From positions 1 to 33,674 of the forward strand of contig JAPOTS010000037.1 of the NCBI GenBank assembly GCA_026709065.1: a stretch of DNA of 33,674 nt, in the 5' to 3' direction. This DNA comes from Bacteroidota bacterium (lineage in GTDB: Bacteria; Bacteroidota; Rhodothermia; Rhodothermales; Bin80). Made by a program: the position numbers and the translations under genes. Positions 8,908-17,081 of the stretch are shown here, in pieces (the first letter of the stretch is position 1; each line of letters opens with the position of its first letter). Under the pieces are notes generated by a model that searched no databases, was not told the origin of the DNA, and worked only from the letters and a program-made list of their open reading frames with translations.

Positions 8908-9918
8908 CTAGCTAGCTTTGGAAACTAAAAGTGCGGCAACATCTACTGCGCGGTTGGCATATCCCCATTCATTGTCATACCAGCCGAGTATCTTCACGCT
9001 ATTACCTTGAACCATCGTTGCAAGACTGTCAAAAATCACTGAGTGAGCATTATGAACAATATCAATAGATACGATAGGATCAGAGGCATATTCTAAAATT
9101 CCAGATAACGGGCCATTGGCAGCGGTTCTGAAAGCAGAATTAACGTCTTCTTTGGAAGGCGTAGCAGATACCTGGACGGTGAGATCTGTAAGTGATCCAT
9201 TTGGAATGGGTACTCTTAGGGCCATCCCGTCAAGTTTACCTTTCATGTGGGGAAGAACTAATCCCACTGCTTTGGCAGCCCCAGTGGTCGTAGGAACAAT
9301 AGAATATGCACCAGCGCGTGCACGTCTGAGGTCTTTGTGAGGAGCATCCTGAATGCGTTGATCGCTTGTATAGGCATGGACGGTAGTCATAAGGCCACTT
9401 TGAATTCCAAAGGCTTCATCAACAACCTTAATCATCGGAGCAATACAATTGGTTGTACAACTCGCATTTGAAATTATTTCTTCCTGTCCAGTGAGTACAT
9501 GGTCATTGACTCCTAGAACAATAGTAGCGTCAACCGTATCCTTCGCAGGGGCCGAAATGACAACTTTATTAGCCCCAGCTCTTAGATGCTTAGTAGCACT
9601 AGCACGATCACGAAAAAAACCAGTTGACTCAATCACGACATCACAACCCAGTGATGTCCAGGGTAAATTTGAAGGATCGCGTTCGCTTAATACAGGAATT
9701 TTGAAATCATCAATCAAAAGATGATCACCGTCTGCAGAAACATGTCCAGGATACTGCCCGTGGACTGAATCATACTTAAATAAATGGGCGAGAGTAGCCG
9801 CATCGGTCAGATCGTTGACAGCGACCACTTCAAATGCAGTAAGATTACGTTCTAAGATTGAGCGAAGTGTGAGACGGCCAATCCGACCGAAACCATTGAT
9901 TGCAAGTTTATGTGCCAT
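8908..9918 (-). CDS. gap: Glyceraldehyde-3-phosphate dehydrogenase, type I
   Basis: This enzyme oxidatively phosphorylates glyceraldehyde 3-phosphate using NAD. Its 336 residues show the Rossmann start INGFGRIGRLTLRS (7-20), VNDLTD with D36 (an acidic residue at this place favours NAD over NADP), and the catalytic signature SNASCTTNCIAP with Cys154. The conserved VHAYTSDQRIQDAPHKDLRRARA and WYDNEWGYANR blocks follow. It is the first gene of a gap-pgk operon, with a 405-nt upstream region shared with the divergent TPR gene. Start ATG at 9918 matches the family N terminus. No anomaly seen. Confidence 0.98.
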   Translation of the reverse strand: MAHKLAINGFGRIGRLTLRSILERNLTAFEVVAVNDLTDAATLAHLFKYDSVHGQYPGHVSADGDHLLIDDFKIPVLSERDPSNLPWTSLGCDVVIESTGFFRDRASATKHLRAGANKVVISAPAKDTVDATIVLGVNDHVLTGQEEIISNASCTTNCIAPMIKVVDEAFGIQSGLMTTVHAYTSDQRIQDAPHKDLRRARAGAYSIVPTTTGAAKAVGLVLPHMKGKLDGMALRVPIPNGSLTDLTVQVSATPSKEDVNSAFRTAANGPLSGILEYASDPIVSIDIVHNAHSVIFDSLATMVQGNSVKILGWYDNEWGYANRAVDVAALLVSKAS

Positions 9919-10323
9919 AAGGGTGATAAATTTTTAGATAGAATTGATATTGACTCCCCAGAGAAATACTTAAGCATTGCGTTTTAGGGAGTGCTCTTTA
10001 AAAAAAAGCTTTTACGAATTAATCTTAAACTTGATTCAATGATCAGCATAGGCAATGTTGATCTGATGTTTATTTGGGAGATCATTTAACTTAAAGATCT
10101 AGATTTAAATACTGAATGGATCACATTCTTCTGCAATTGAAAATAAACGGATACAATCAAAGTGAGATATAATGCGTTAAAAGCTTTTTTCAATCCAAAG
10201 CATAAATATGCGTGTGAAAATTAAGGCAGTTTTTTGCTCAAATTCAGATATGTTGGGTGTGATGGTTTTCAGGCTATGAGGCTATAATTCGTATTCAGTA
10301 TATACATATTACTTTAATTAGAA
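9919..10323. other. Intergenic region between divergent gap and TPR gene
   Basis: This 405-nt AT-rich stretch has no convincing ORF and must hold divergent promoters. A TATAAT lies at 10283-10288, 36 nt before the TPR start, without a good -35 box. AAAAGCTTTT occurs twice, near 10004-10013 and 10179-10188, embedded in a near inverted repeat (AAAAAAGCTTTTACG against the complement of CGTTAAAAGCTTTTTT). No RNA gene is visible. Confidence 0.5.
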
Positions 10324-11031
10324 ATGGTAAATATAAAAGCCCCTAAGGGTGCATCAAGTCAGAGCAGAGCTCGTCAGGCCGAGACAAGATCAAGTTGGTA
10401 TACTCCAATCCTTGCTCTCTATTACGGAAATAGAAATGTTTTAATCGGCTCAGCCGTGGGTGTGATCTTGATCGTCGCTGGGTTCTTTGGCTATAATTAT
10501 ATTCAGGACACTCGGAATATACAAGCACAGGAATTTCTTGGAGCAATTCTACTTGAGTATGAAGATAGCAATTATCAGATTGCCCTGGATGGTAATGGTG
10601 AAGTGCTTGGTCTGGTGGATATAATTGATAGATACGGGACAACACCAGCAGGGAATACAGCTAAATTCTACGCTGCCAATGCACATTTTGAATTACAACA
10701 ATATGATCTTGCTTTGGAGCTGTTTGAGAGCTACGATGCCAAGAATGATTTCCTTGGTGCGAGTGCAACGGCAGGCCGAGCAGCGATTTATGAATTACGC
10801 GAGGAGTATCTTCGTGCCGGTGATTTATTCAAACATGCAGCAGATATGGATGATAATAATTCACTGAGAGCCCCGTATTACTTGCGTTCTGCGGCCCGCG
10901 CTTATGTTGAGTCTGGTGACCTGGAGTCCGCTATAGAAGTTATTCATGAAGCCAAAGAAAACTACCCAGAAACAGATCTACTTGATGAGTTCAATTTTAT
11001 GTTAGGATATGTTACCGCACTTGAGTCGTAA
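10324..11031 (+). CDS. Membrane-anchored TPR protein (YfgM-like)
   Basis: The 235-residue product has a polar, basic N terminus (about residues 1-38), a single transmembrane segment (about 39-59, VLIGSAVGVILIVAGFFGYN) and a helical extracytoplasmic domain. The latter reads as tetratricopeptide-like repeats: KFYAANAHFELQQYDLALELFESY, ATAGRAAIYELREEYLRAGDLFKHA and YYLRSAARAYVESGDLESAIEVIHEA. This layout matches YfgM-type and generic Bacteroidota TPR proteins thought to act at the membrane in protein folding or assembly; that function is inferred. It starts with ATG without a Shine-Dalgarno sequence. It is monocistronic as far as seen: 349 nt separate it from the next gene. Confidence 0.8.
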   Translation: MVNIKAPKGASSQSRARQAETRSSWYTPILALYYGNRNVLIGSAVGVILIVAGFFGYNYIQDTRNIQAQEFLGAILLEYEDSNYQIALDGNGEVLGLVDIIDRYGTTPAGNTAKFYAANAHFELQQYDLALELFESYDAKNDFLGASATAGRAAIYELREEYLRAGDLFKHAADMDDNNSLRAPYYLRSAARAYVESGDLESAIEVIHEAKENYPETDLLDEFNFMLGYVTALES

Positions 11032-11380
11032 GTATGTTATAGGAGTCGACTCTTTTAGGATCAAACACTCTTTCTTAAGGACATTCAATTCAATCGTTAA
11101 TGATTCCTTTTAGGTGGTAATTCTTGGATTCATTAACTCAGAGTAGATAATGTGAAATGGATCAGTAATGTCGTTATGACTTTAAACGAGTAGTAGATCT
11201 AATTTCAGATGGTAGATTCACCAAATAGATTGTGGGACAAATGTTTTTCGATTCTGGATCAAACATATCGTGGTTGATTGGCATATGCTTGTATCACAAC
11301 AATGATGACAATTATGCCTTCAATTATTGATATAGGCCTCATTTGTTGAGAAAAATCATCAAGATTAAATTCGCCCGATA
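11032..11380. other. Intergenic region after the TPR gene
   Basis: There is no coding signal. The perfect palindrome GAGTCGACTC at 11043-11052 followed by TTTT could form a short hairpin with a TCGA loop just after the TPR stop, a weak terminator candidate. GGATCAAACA occurs twice, about 200 nt apart (near 11057 and 11257). No convincing promoter for the barrel gene was found by eye. Confidence 0.4.
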
Positions 11381-12640
11381 ATGCTCCGAACCCCCATATA
11401 TTTTACATTGTGTGTTGTATGGTTGAGTATGATTCATACAATGATAGCCACAGCTCAAAATGATGCCACAGAGAGACTCAGCGTATACCTTGATTGTAAC
11501 CAGTGTGATCAATTACATATCCGAACAGAATTAAATTTTGTGAATTATGTTCGCGATCTAAGTCAGGCCGATGTGCATGTATTTATAACCCGAAGCAATA
11601 CAGTATTGGCTGGAAGTCAATACGAACTTTCATTTATTGGACGCGAGGAGCTTGATGGTTCAGAAATTAACTTAGTGAGAGTTGTTTCTCCAGATGCCTC
11701 AGCAGAAGAACGGAGGGCCATGATCAATGACGCTATTCGGTTGGGATTAGCTCCATTTATAGGGAATGAAAGCGATACTGATCTTGTATCAGTCAGCTAT
11801 TTAAATAGAGATGAGGTGGATTCAGAGCAGGTGTTAAGTAAGGATCCATGGCGCCACTGGGTATTCAATTTGTACGGAGGGGATTTTGAATTAGATTTGG
11901 AAACTAATCGTACGGTATTTGATTCTCGATGGGGGTTCTTTGCCGATCATCGAAGTGAAAAGTGGAAGGGACGTATTCGTCCATATTTTAATTATGACCT
12001 TGTCAGAATTCAACGTGAAGGCAAATCTACTGTCCGAAGCAGTATCAGTAGGCATGGATTAGATAGTTATCTCATTCGGAGCCTTGGCCCTCATTGGTCT
12101 GCAGGAATTTTCTTAGACTATGTGACTCGAAATGATCGTAATCTAAAACATCTTATCACATTTTCCCCAGGTGTTGAATACAGTATTTTTCCTTATGAGG
12201 TTGCAACACGGCGGGCGATAACAATCGTTTACGAGATCGGCTTATACTATGCCGATTATTTTGAAACAACGATTTTTGGCGAGGACAGTGAATGGTTACC
12301 CCGTCATGAGATAGATGCCACCGTTGCCCTGCGTCGTCCATGGGGTGATATTTTTAGTGGTCTTGAAGGCTCTCAATACTTGCATGATCCATCAAAACAA
12401 CGGGCTGAATTTTTCGCACGCATATCGGTCCGTCTTTTTGAGGGCTTTTCACTACAATTTGAAAGTAGTTTTGAAATGATTAGGGACCAACTCTCTTTGC
12501 CGAGTGGTGAATTGTTACTTGAAGAAATTCTTCTTCAGCAACGTGAGCTTGCTACTGATTACAGTCTCAGCACCAGCATCGCGTTTGTCTATACCTTTGG
12601 TTCTAAATTTGCCAATGTCGTCAATACCCGCTTCTTCTGA
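11381..12640 (+). CDS. Outer-membrane beta-barrel protein with periplasmic N-terminal domain
   Basis: This is a secreted protein of 419 residues. A signal peptide of about 25 residues ends near TMIATAQ. A soluble alpha/beta domain of about 120 residues follows (YLDCNQCDQLHIRTELNFV, then YVRDLSQADVHVFITRS), which resembles an uncharacterised family recurring in Bacteroidota and Gemmatimonadota. The remainder alternates hydrophobic and polar residues in strand pairs and ends in phenylalanine (VNTRFF), as outer-membrane barrels inserted by the Bam complex do. A cysteine pair sits in DCNQCD. It has no known enzymatic role. Its stop codon shares one base with the ATG of the following LolD-type gene (TGATG), so the two are translationally coupled. 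The family resemblance is from memory; the barrel call is from sequence pattern. Confidence 0.72.
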   Translation: MLRTPIYFTLCVVWLSMIHTMIATAQNDATERLSVYLDCNQCDQLHIRTELNFVNYVRDLSQADVHVFITRSNTVLAGSQYELSFIGREELDGSEINLVRVVSPDASAEERRAMINDAIRLGLAPFIGNESDTDLVSVSYLNRDEVDSEQVLSKDPWRHWVFNLYGGDFELDLETNRTVFDSRWGFFADHRSEKWKGRIRPYFNYDLVRIQREGKSTVRSSISRHGLDSYLIRSLGPHWSAGIFLDYVTRNDRNLKHLITFSPGVEYSIFPYEVATRRAITIVYEIGLYYADYFETTIFGEDSEWLPRHEIDATVALRRPWGDIFSGLEGSQYLHDPSKQRAEFFARISVRLFEGFSLQFESSFEMIRDQLSLPSGELLLEEILLQQRELATDYSLSTSIAFVYTFGSKFANVVNTRFF

Positions 12641-13326
12641 TGGTATCAAGCTTAATTGCTGAGGACTTACATAAAGGATTTGTGACAGGATCAGGAGGGA
12701 GGTTAGAGGTATTAACAGGTGTGTCTTTGACGGTGAATGCCGGGGAGGTTGTTGCAATTATTGGCGATAGCGGAACAGGCAAAACAACGCTATTGCATTT
12801 ATTAGGGGCGCTTGGTAGACCGGATCAAGGGCGCATTTTATTTAATGGACAAGATATTTTTAATCAAAACGATGAGTCATTGAGTCGATGGCGTAATGAA
12901 TCCATAGGATTTATCTTTCAGTTTCATAATCTACTTCCAGAATTCAATGCCATAGAGAATGTAGCCATGCCCGCATTAATTCGCGGAGTTTCTCTTAGGA
13001 AAGCCCGACCGAGAGCGAGGATGCTTTTAACGGATTTAGGACTAGATACCCGACTCACCCATCGCCCGTCTGAGCTATCTGGGGGAGAACAGCAACGCGT
13101 AGCCGTTGCCCGTGCATTAATGAACCAGCCTGCACTAATTCTTGCAGATGAACCGTCTGGTAGTTTGGATTCTACGACAGCTGGGGCACTGCACAAAGAA
13201 TTGTTAAATCTCAGTCATATTCATAATCAGGCATTTGTGATTGCCACACACAATCCTGCATTAAGTCAATTATGTCACAGGGTTTTGAGATTACATGATG
13301 GAAGTCTCTACGAGGAAGAGCCATAA
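12640..13326 (+). CDS. lolD: ABC transporter ATPase, LolD/MacB type
   Basis: This is the ATP-binding subunit of a LolCDE- or MacB-like ABC system; in LolCDE it powers release of lipoproteins from the inner membrane. Its 228 residues are typical for LolD. Visible are Walker A GDSGTGKT (42-49), Q-loop Q94 in FIFQFHNLLPEF, signature LSGGEQQR (146-153), Walker B ILADEPSGSLD (167-177) and switch histidine H204 in IATHNP. The FQFHNLLPEF and EPSGSLD sequences are characteristic of the LolD branch. No permease (LolC/E) gene is next to it, so its partner must be encoded elsewhere. It is coupled to the barrel gene upstream, and its end probably overlaps the true start of menE. The paralogue assignment (LolD, FtsE or MacB-like) is less sure than the family. 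Confidence 0.85.
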   Translation: MVSSLIAEDLHKGFVTGSGGRLEVLTGVSLTVNAGEVVAIIGDSGTGKTTLLHLLGALGRPDQGRILFNGQDIFNQNDESLSRWRNESIGFIFQFHNLLPEFNAIENVAMPALIRGVSLRKARPRARMLLTDLGLDTRLTHRPSELSGGEQQRVAVARALMNQPALILADEPSGSLDSTTAGALHKELLNLSHIHNQAFVIATHNPALSQLCHRVLRLHDGSLYEEEP

Positions 13327-13379
13327 AACTCTGTATTTTATTTTACCGTCAACAATCTGACGATTCATATACACACCTG

Positions 13380-14687
13380 ATGATGCACACTGAGGGTAAG
13401 CATGGTATAGGTGATTCCAACCTGCGATCTGGTTTAGGAATCTGCATGGACTCAAAACTCATGTCGGCTCAACTCATGCTCAAGTATTTGTACTCAGGTG
13501 CTACGGTTTGTATGATCAGTATGCGTTGGCCAGCATCCATGGTGGATTCAGCTATGAGAAGACTTGGAATACAACAAGTCATTAGCTATAGGACAGATTT
13601 GAAGACGACGACGCTTGATCCAAAATCAATCAAAGCTGAGAGTTTAGAGAGGTTTAGAAACCAACAATTTCATGATGGGGGAAAAACGATATTATTCACA
13701 TCAGGGACAACAGATTATCCCAAAGCTGTGGTGCATTCAGCTCATCATCACATTATCAGTGCTGAGCGGGTGGTTAAGGCATTGAATTTAGGATCTCAAG
13801 ATAGATGGTTGCTAGTTCTTCCACTTTGGCATGTATCAGGGATGAGTATCGTGTTTAGATGTCTAATTGCGAATGCCGAAGTTGTTGTTCCTGATTCTCA
13901 GACGTCGCTCTATGAGTCGATTTCTGCCAAGAGAATCACGCATATCTCTTTGGTTTCCGCTCAACTACTACAAATCATGGAACGATCAGCACCATCTCAT
14001 ATTCGTACCGTAATTGTAGGCGGAGGCCCCGTACCAACTCATGTCATTGAAACAGCGAGAAATAATGGATGGCCAGTTCATACGAGTTATGGAATGACCG
14101 AAACAAGTTCAATGATTACTTTAAGTCATAAGAGTTTTAACCCTAATTCTATGGGGTATTCATTGAGTGGACATGAGATCAAGATTACAGGAGATCAAGA
14201 AATTATGGTCAGAAGCTCAGCATTGTGTTCGGGCTATCTCATTGATGGAAAGATTCGGAGCATTGTTGATGATGATGGATGGTTTCATACAGGTGATTTA
14301 GGAATGATTGATACGGATCAGCAGTTGCACATTCTTGGTCGGAAGGATAACATGTTCATTTCAGGGGGAGAAAATATTAGTCCAGAGGAAATTGAAAGTC
14401 ATATCAATAGGTTTCCTCAGGTTCAAGAGTCGGTTGTGATTCCAGTGCATGATCCTAAATTTGGTCAACGACCCGTCGCATTTGTTCGAGGGTTAGCACA
14501 CATTACTGACTTATCTGATTACTTAGTTAAATATCTTCCTAAGTTCATGATTCCCCAAATTTATCAATGGCCAGAAAGTATTGCTCCGAACATGACTAAA
14601 CTAGAGAGAAAAGAATTTATCAATGAGGCTATGCGACTTCAAGCCACCGCCAACGACCGATCAATAAATATGTCGAAATCGGAATGA
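13380..14687 (+). CDS. menE: MenE, o-succinylbenzoate-CoA ligase (5' end apparently frameshifted)
   Basis: This adenylate-forming enzyme activates o-succinylbenzoate to its CoA thioester for menaquinone synthesis. From ATG 13380 it has 435 residues with LFTSGTTDYPKAVVHS (105-120), LPLWHVSGMS, YGMTETSSMI, DDGWFHTGDLGMID, GRKDNMFISGGENISPEE and a C-terminal lysine region (NMTKLERKEF). One motif residue is unusual: TSGTTD where glycine is usual. Compared with E. coli MenE from memory, about 25 N-terminal residues are missing. The same frame is open upstream but without a start, and a start in another frame (ATG 13295/13298) leads into it if one T is removed. Only this menaquinone gene is here; menF and menD lie 7.6 kb upstream. 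Confidence 0.88.
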   Translation: MMHTEGKHGIGDSNLRSGLGICMDSKLMSAQLMLKYLYSGATVCMISMRWPASMVDSAMRRLGIQQVISYRTDLKTTTLDPKSIKAESLERFRNQQFHDGGKTILFTSGTTDYPKAVVHSAHHHIISAERVVKALNLGSQDRWLLVLPLWHVSGMSIVFRCLIANAEVVVPDSQTSLYESISAKRITHISLVSAQLLQIMERSAPSHIRTVIVGGGPVPTHVIETARNNGWPVHTSYGMTETSSMITLSHKSFNPNSMGYSLSGHEIKITGDQEIMVRSSALCSGYLIDGKIRSIVDDDGWFHTGDLGMIDTDQQLHILGRKDNMFISGGENISPEEIESHINRFPQVQESVVIPVHDPKFGQRPVAFVRGLAHITDLSDYLVKYLPKFMIPQIYQWPESIAPNMTKLERKEFINEAMRLQATANDRSINMSKSE

Positions 14688-14970
14688 CAATTACTTGAAT
14701 TGATTTGTGAATGAGTGCAATCCAATAACGTAAAGTTTGTCGTTGAACCAACTGCATTTTGTGATTGATATGAAGTTCAAGCAATCTGAGACTATCTTCA
14801 AATATCATGACAGGATAACTATCAACTTCTCAAAAGATGCTCGTTTATCGTACTGAAAATTATCCGAGCTCTTACGCGAATACTGAATGTGTAACATTGA
14901 GTGATTTTATGACCATCAGATTTTCCAAGACAATAAATGAATGGCAATAGAGCTTGACTTTTCAAAGTAC

Positions 14971-15000
14971 TTGATTTCGGTGTCGTAAATTGTGTAGAAT
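14971..15000 (+). promoter_or_regulatory. Candidate promoter for the ybaK-like gene
   Basis: TTGATT (14971-14976) and TAGAAT (14995-15000) are separated by 18 nt, a sigma70-like arrangement, about 80 nt before the ATG at 15081. The organism's primary sigma factor may prefer another consensus, so this is tentative. Confidence 0.35.
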
Positions 15001-15001
15001 G

Positions 15002-15019
15002 TATAGATTTACATCTATA
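15002..15019. promoter_or_regulatory. 18-bp palindrome next to the -10 box, candidate operator
   Basis: TATAGAT-TTAC-ATCTATA is a perfect inverted repeat with 7-bp arms and a 4-nt spacer. It begins one base after the putative -10 hexamer, covering the expected transcription start, so a bound regulator would block initiation. A transcribed hairpin is the alternative. Confidence 0.35.
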
Positions 15020-15080
15020 TTAGGCTGTGCTGGAAAATAATTCAGTCTCATAGGTTTTCTATAAATCCAAATTCTCTGCA

Positions 15081-15569
15081 ATGGCCAATCTAAAGGGTGA
15101 ATCTCACCACTCACTGTCCGCCAAAGTCATCCATGTACAAAACACCCTTCAATCATTAGGAGTGAATTATGCGGTCGTGCAACTTCAAGAATCAACACGA
15201 ACTGCTCAAGAAGCGTCAAGAGCTCTGGGTTGTGTCATCGGCCAGATTGTTAAATCACTTGTGTTTTCTGCAGTGGATCGGCCTATTCTCGTACTTGCAA
15301 GTGGTAGCAATCGGGTTAACGAATCCCTTCTCTCAAAAACCGTTGGTTATCCTGTTACTGTGGCAAGAGCTGATTTTGTATTACAGCACACTGGATATTC
15401 AATTGGTGGAGTAGCACCAGTTGGTCATCCAAGTCCAATTCCAACTTATATTGATGAGGATTTATTACAATACCAACAAGTCTGGGCCGCTGCTGGAGGC
15501 ACCCACGCTGTATTTGAATGTCAACCCGCGTTTCTCAAAACGTTAGGAACGATTATCAGGGTCCATTAG
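15081..15569 (+). CDS. YbaK/EbsC-type aminoacyl-tRNA deacylase
   Basis: This small cytoplasmic protein (162 residues) has the YbaK/ProRS-associated editing domain, whose members hydrolyse mischarged Cys-tRNA(Pro) or related aminoacyl-tRNAs. The domain spans about residues 15-160. The key lysine lies in GQIVKSLVF (K58), GYSIGGVAPVGHP is at 105-117, and the C-terminal element AAGGTHAVF at 137-145 corresponds to the usual A-G-T-H-A-V-F pattern. The tRNA substrate cannot be told from sequence. It is preceded by a candidate promoter with a palindrome. Its TAG stop overlaps the stop of the convergent coaX by 3 nt (TTAG), so there is no room for an intergenic terminator. Confidence 0.88.
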   Translation: MANLKGESHHSLSAKVIHVQNTLQSLGVNYAVVQLQESTRTAQEASRALGCVIGQIVKSLVFSAVDRPILVLASGSNRVNESLLSKTVGYPVTVARADFVLQHTGYSIGGVAPVGHPSPIPTYIDEDLLQYQQVWAAAGGTHAVFECQPAFLKTLGTIIRVH

Positions 15570-16321
15570 GATGGGTTATGATGCATTAGTACTTTTATTC
15601 CGTCAAGAACTAAATGAGGATTCACAACTGCATCGGGAATCCTCTCAAACAGAAGATGAGACCAACCACCAGTAAGAATGATGGTTGAAGTCCCATTCAA
15701 CATGCAGTTGATACGATCAATAGTATTGGTCACTGCATCAATCATTCCATAAATGATTCCAAGCTGTAAAGATTCCAAGGTTGAATTACCTATCACTCCA
15801 TCTGGAAGAACCAATGGTACGGCTTCCAAATTTGCTGTATAATCTTTGACAGCTAGGTTAGATATCTGTGGGCCTGGCATGATGACCCCGCCTTCAAATC
15901 CCCCATCTTTTGTTACAAGATCAATCGTGATTGCAGATCCTGCGTCTATGATAATCGTCGCGTCTTGTCCGGTAGACCATCCTGCACATGCTGAGGCTAA
16001 TCTGTCTAAGCCAAGACTTTCAATGGGGTTATAATTCACGTTGATTGGTAGAAATAAATTGCTGTTGAGTCTCAATATCGGTGCAGAGGTAAACATTTTC
16101 AACTGCATTTCAAGGTTCTCTGCAAGATCGGGCACAACACTACATAACCCAACTCTCTCAAATGGTTGATGAGTATTCCAATCATTTAATTGTCTCAAGA
16201 ACTCAACCAGAGAAGAAACAGTTGTATGCTCATGAAGTTGGTCTCCTACAAAGAGTCCAGCCTTAATTGCACTGTTGCCTATGTCAATCGTCAGCCATAC
16301 GGATTGAGACATCGCCTGCAT
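15566..16321 (-). CDS. coaX: Type III pantothenate kinase
   Basis: This enzyme phosphorylates pantothenate at the start of coenzyme A synthesis; the type III form is insensitive to CoA feedback in characterised members. Its 251 residues show the ASKHA-fold phosphate loops: TIDIGNSAIKAGLF (11-24), the GLDR motif (104-107), DAGSAITID (126-134) and GGVIMPGPQ (144-152). TGGWSHLL lies near the C terminus. Start ATG 16321 or ATG 16312 (MSQSVWL) are both possible; either overlaps the 3' end of birA (38 or 29 nt), an arrangement often seen for birA-coaX. It is the last gene of the minus-strand cluster. Confidence 0.95.
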   Translation of the reverse strand: MQAMSQSVWLTIDIGNSAIKAGLFVGDQLHEHTTVSSLVEFLRQLNDWNTHQPFERVGLCSVVPDLAENLEMQLKMFTSAPILRLNSNLFLPINVNYNPIESLGLDRLASACAGWSTGQDATIIIDAGSAITIDLVTKDGGFEGGVIMPGPQISNLAVKDYTANLEAVPLVLPDGVIGNSTLESLQLGIIYGMIDAVTNTIDRINCMLNGTSTIILTGGWSHLLFERIPDAVVNPHLVLDGIKVLMHHNPS

Positions 16322-17081
16322 AAATTGTTTGAGTTTCTGTATCTGTTTTTAGTAGTAAAGCACCTGATTGATCAATTCCTAAAAACAGTCCTTCTCTGAG
16401 TTGATTTGTTCCAGAGACTCTACATCGCTGTCCAATCCAAATGAGTTTATCAGAATAAAGTTGGCAGATTGTTGATGGAGACTGTTGGAGTAATTCTAGG
16501 GTGTTTTCAAGATGAGCCAAGACCGATGCCATTAGAGAGGCCCTGTCAATCTGTTGTCCTGTACACAAAATCAGCGAGGTGGCTTGCTGTTCAAATTCAT
16601 TTGGAAATTGAGTTTGGTTTACATTAATTCCTATTCCCAGGATGATTTGATTCAGAGGTGGGCTGAGCGCTTGTAGGAGCATACCAGATACTTTATGACC
16701 ATTGATTAGAATATCATTTGGCCATTTGAATAGGGGAATACAGGGGGTAACATATTCAGCGATAGCACTTGCAACACCTAAACATGATGCGATAGGAATG
16801 AGTTTCTTAATATCACTACCAACTTGAAAATCCAAGATCACGCTGAATGTTAAATTCAAGCCTCTCTCTGATATCCATACCTTTCCCTGACGGCCTCGAC
16901 CATGTGTTTGATAGTCAGAGGCATACACAGATCCATGCCCTGCTCCTGCCTCAGCTGCTTCAAGAGCTATTGAATTTGTGGAAGTGACTTGATTATAGTA
17001 ATACAATGGATGCCCCAGAGTCTTGGTGGTGAGCAAAGAACTAATCTGCCGTCCGAGGGGTGAAATTGTAGTAGGTAACAT
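16284..17081 (-). CDS. birA: Biotin-[acetyl-CoA carboxylase] ligase, no DNA-binding domain
   Basis: This enzyme attaches biotin to the biotin carboxyl carrier protein through biotinyl-AMP. The 265-residue product has the catalytic domain with STNSIALEAA, THGRGRQGKVW (59-69, the adenylate-binding loop), FKWPNDILINGHKVSGML (118-135) and LGIGINVNQ, plus a small C-terminal beta domain. It lacks the N-terminal winged helix of E. coli BirA, so it is a group I ligase that should not act as a biotin-operon repressor. It overlaps the lipoprotein gene upstream by 41 nt and coaX downstream, indicating one transcript. The domain content is clear. Confidence 0.95.
   Translation of the reverse strand: MLPTTISPLGRQISSLLTTKTLGHPLYYYNQVTSTNSIALEAAEAGAGHGSVYASDYQTHGRGRQGKVWISERGLNLTFSVILDFQVGSDIKKLIPIASCLGVASAIAEYVTPCIPLFKWPNDILINGHKVSGMLLQALSPPLNQIILGIGINVNQTQFPNEFEQQATSLILCTGQQIDRASLMASVLAHLENTLELLQQSPSTICQLYSDKLIWIGQRCRVSGTNQLREGLFLGIDQSGALLLKTDTETQTIYAGDVSIRMADD

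Larger units (their letters stand above)
14688..15080. other. Intergenic region before the ybaK-like gene
   Basis: This 393-nt AT-rich region has no convincing ORF or RNA gene. Its right end holds a sigma70-like promoter and an 18-bp palindrome, listed separately. The remainder, including the menE 3' end, shows no clear terminator. Confidence 0.5.

Noticed and set aside
14688-15080. Possible RNA gene or riboswitch in the 393-nt gap
   Set aside because: No cloverleaf, conserved riboswitch core or strong hairpin with T-run was seen; only a promoter and palindrome are supportable.
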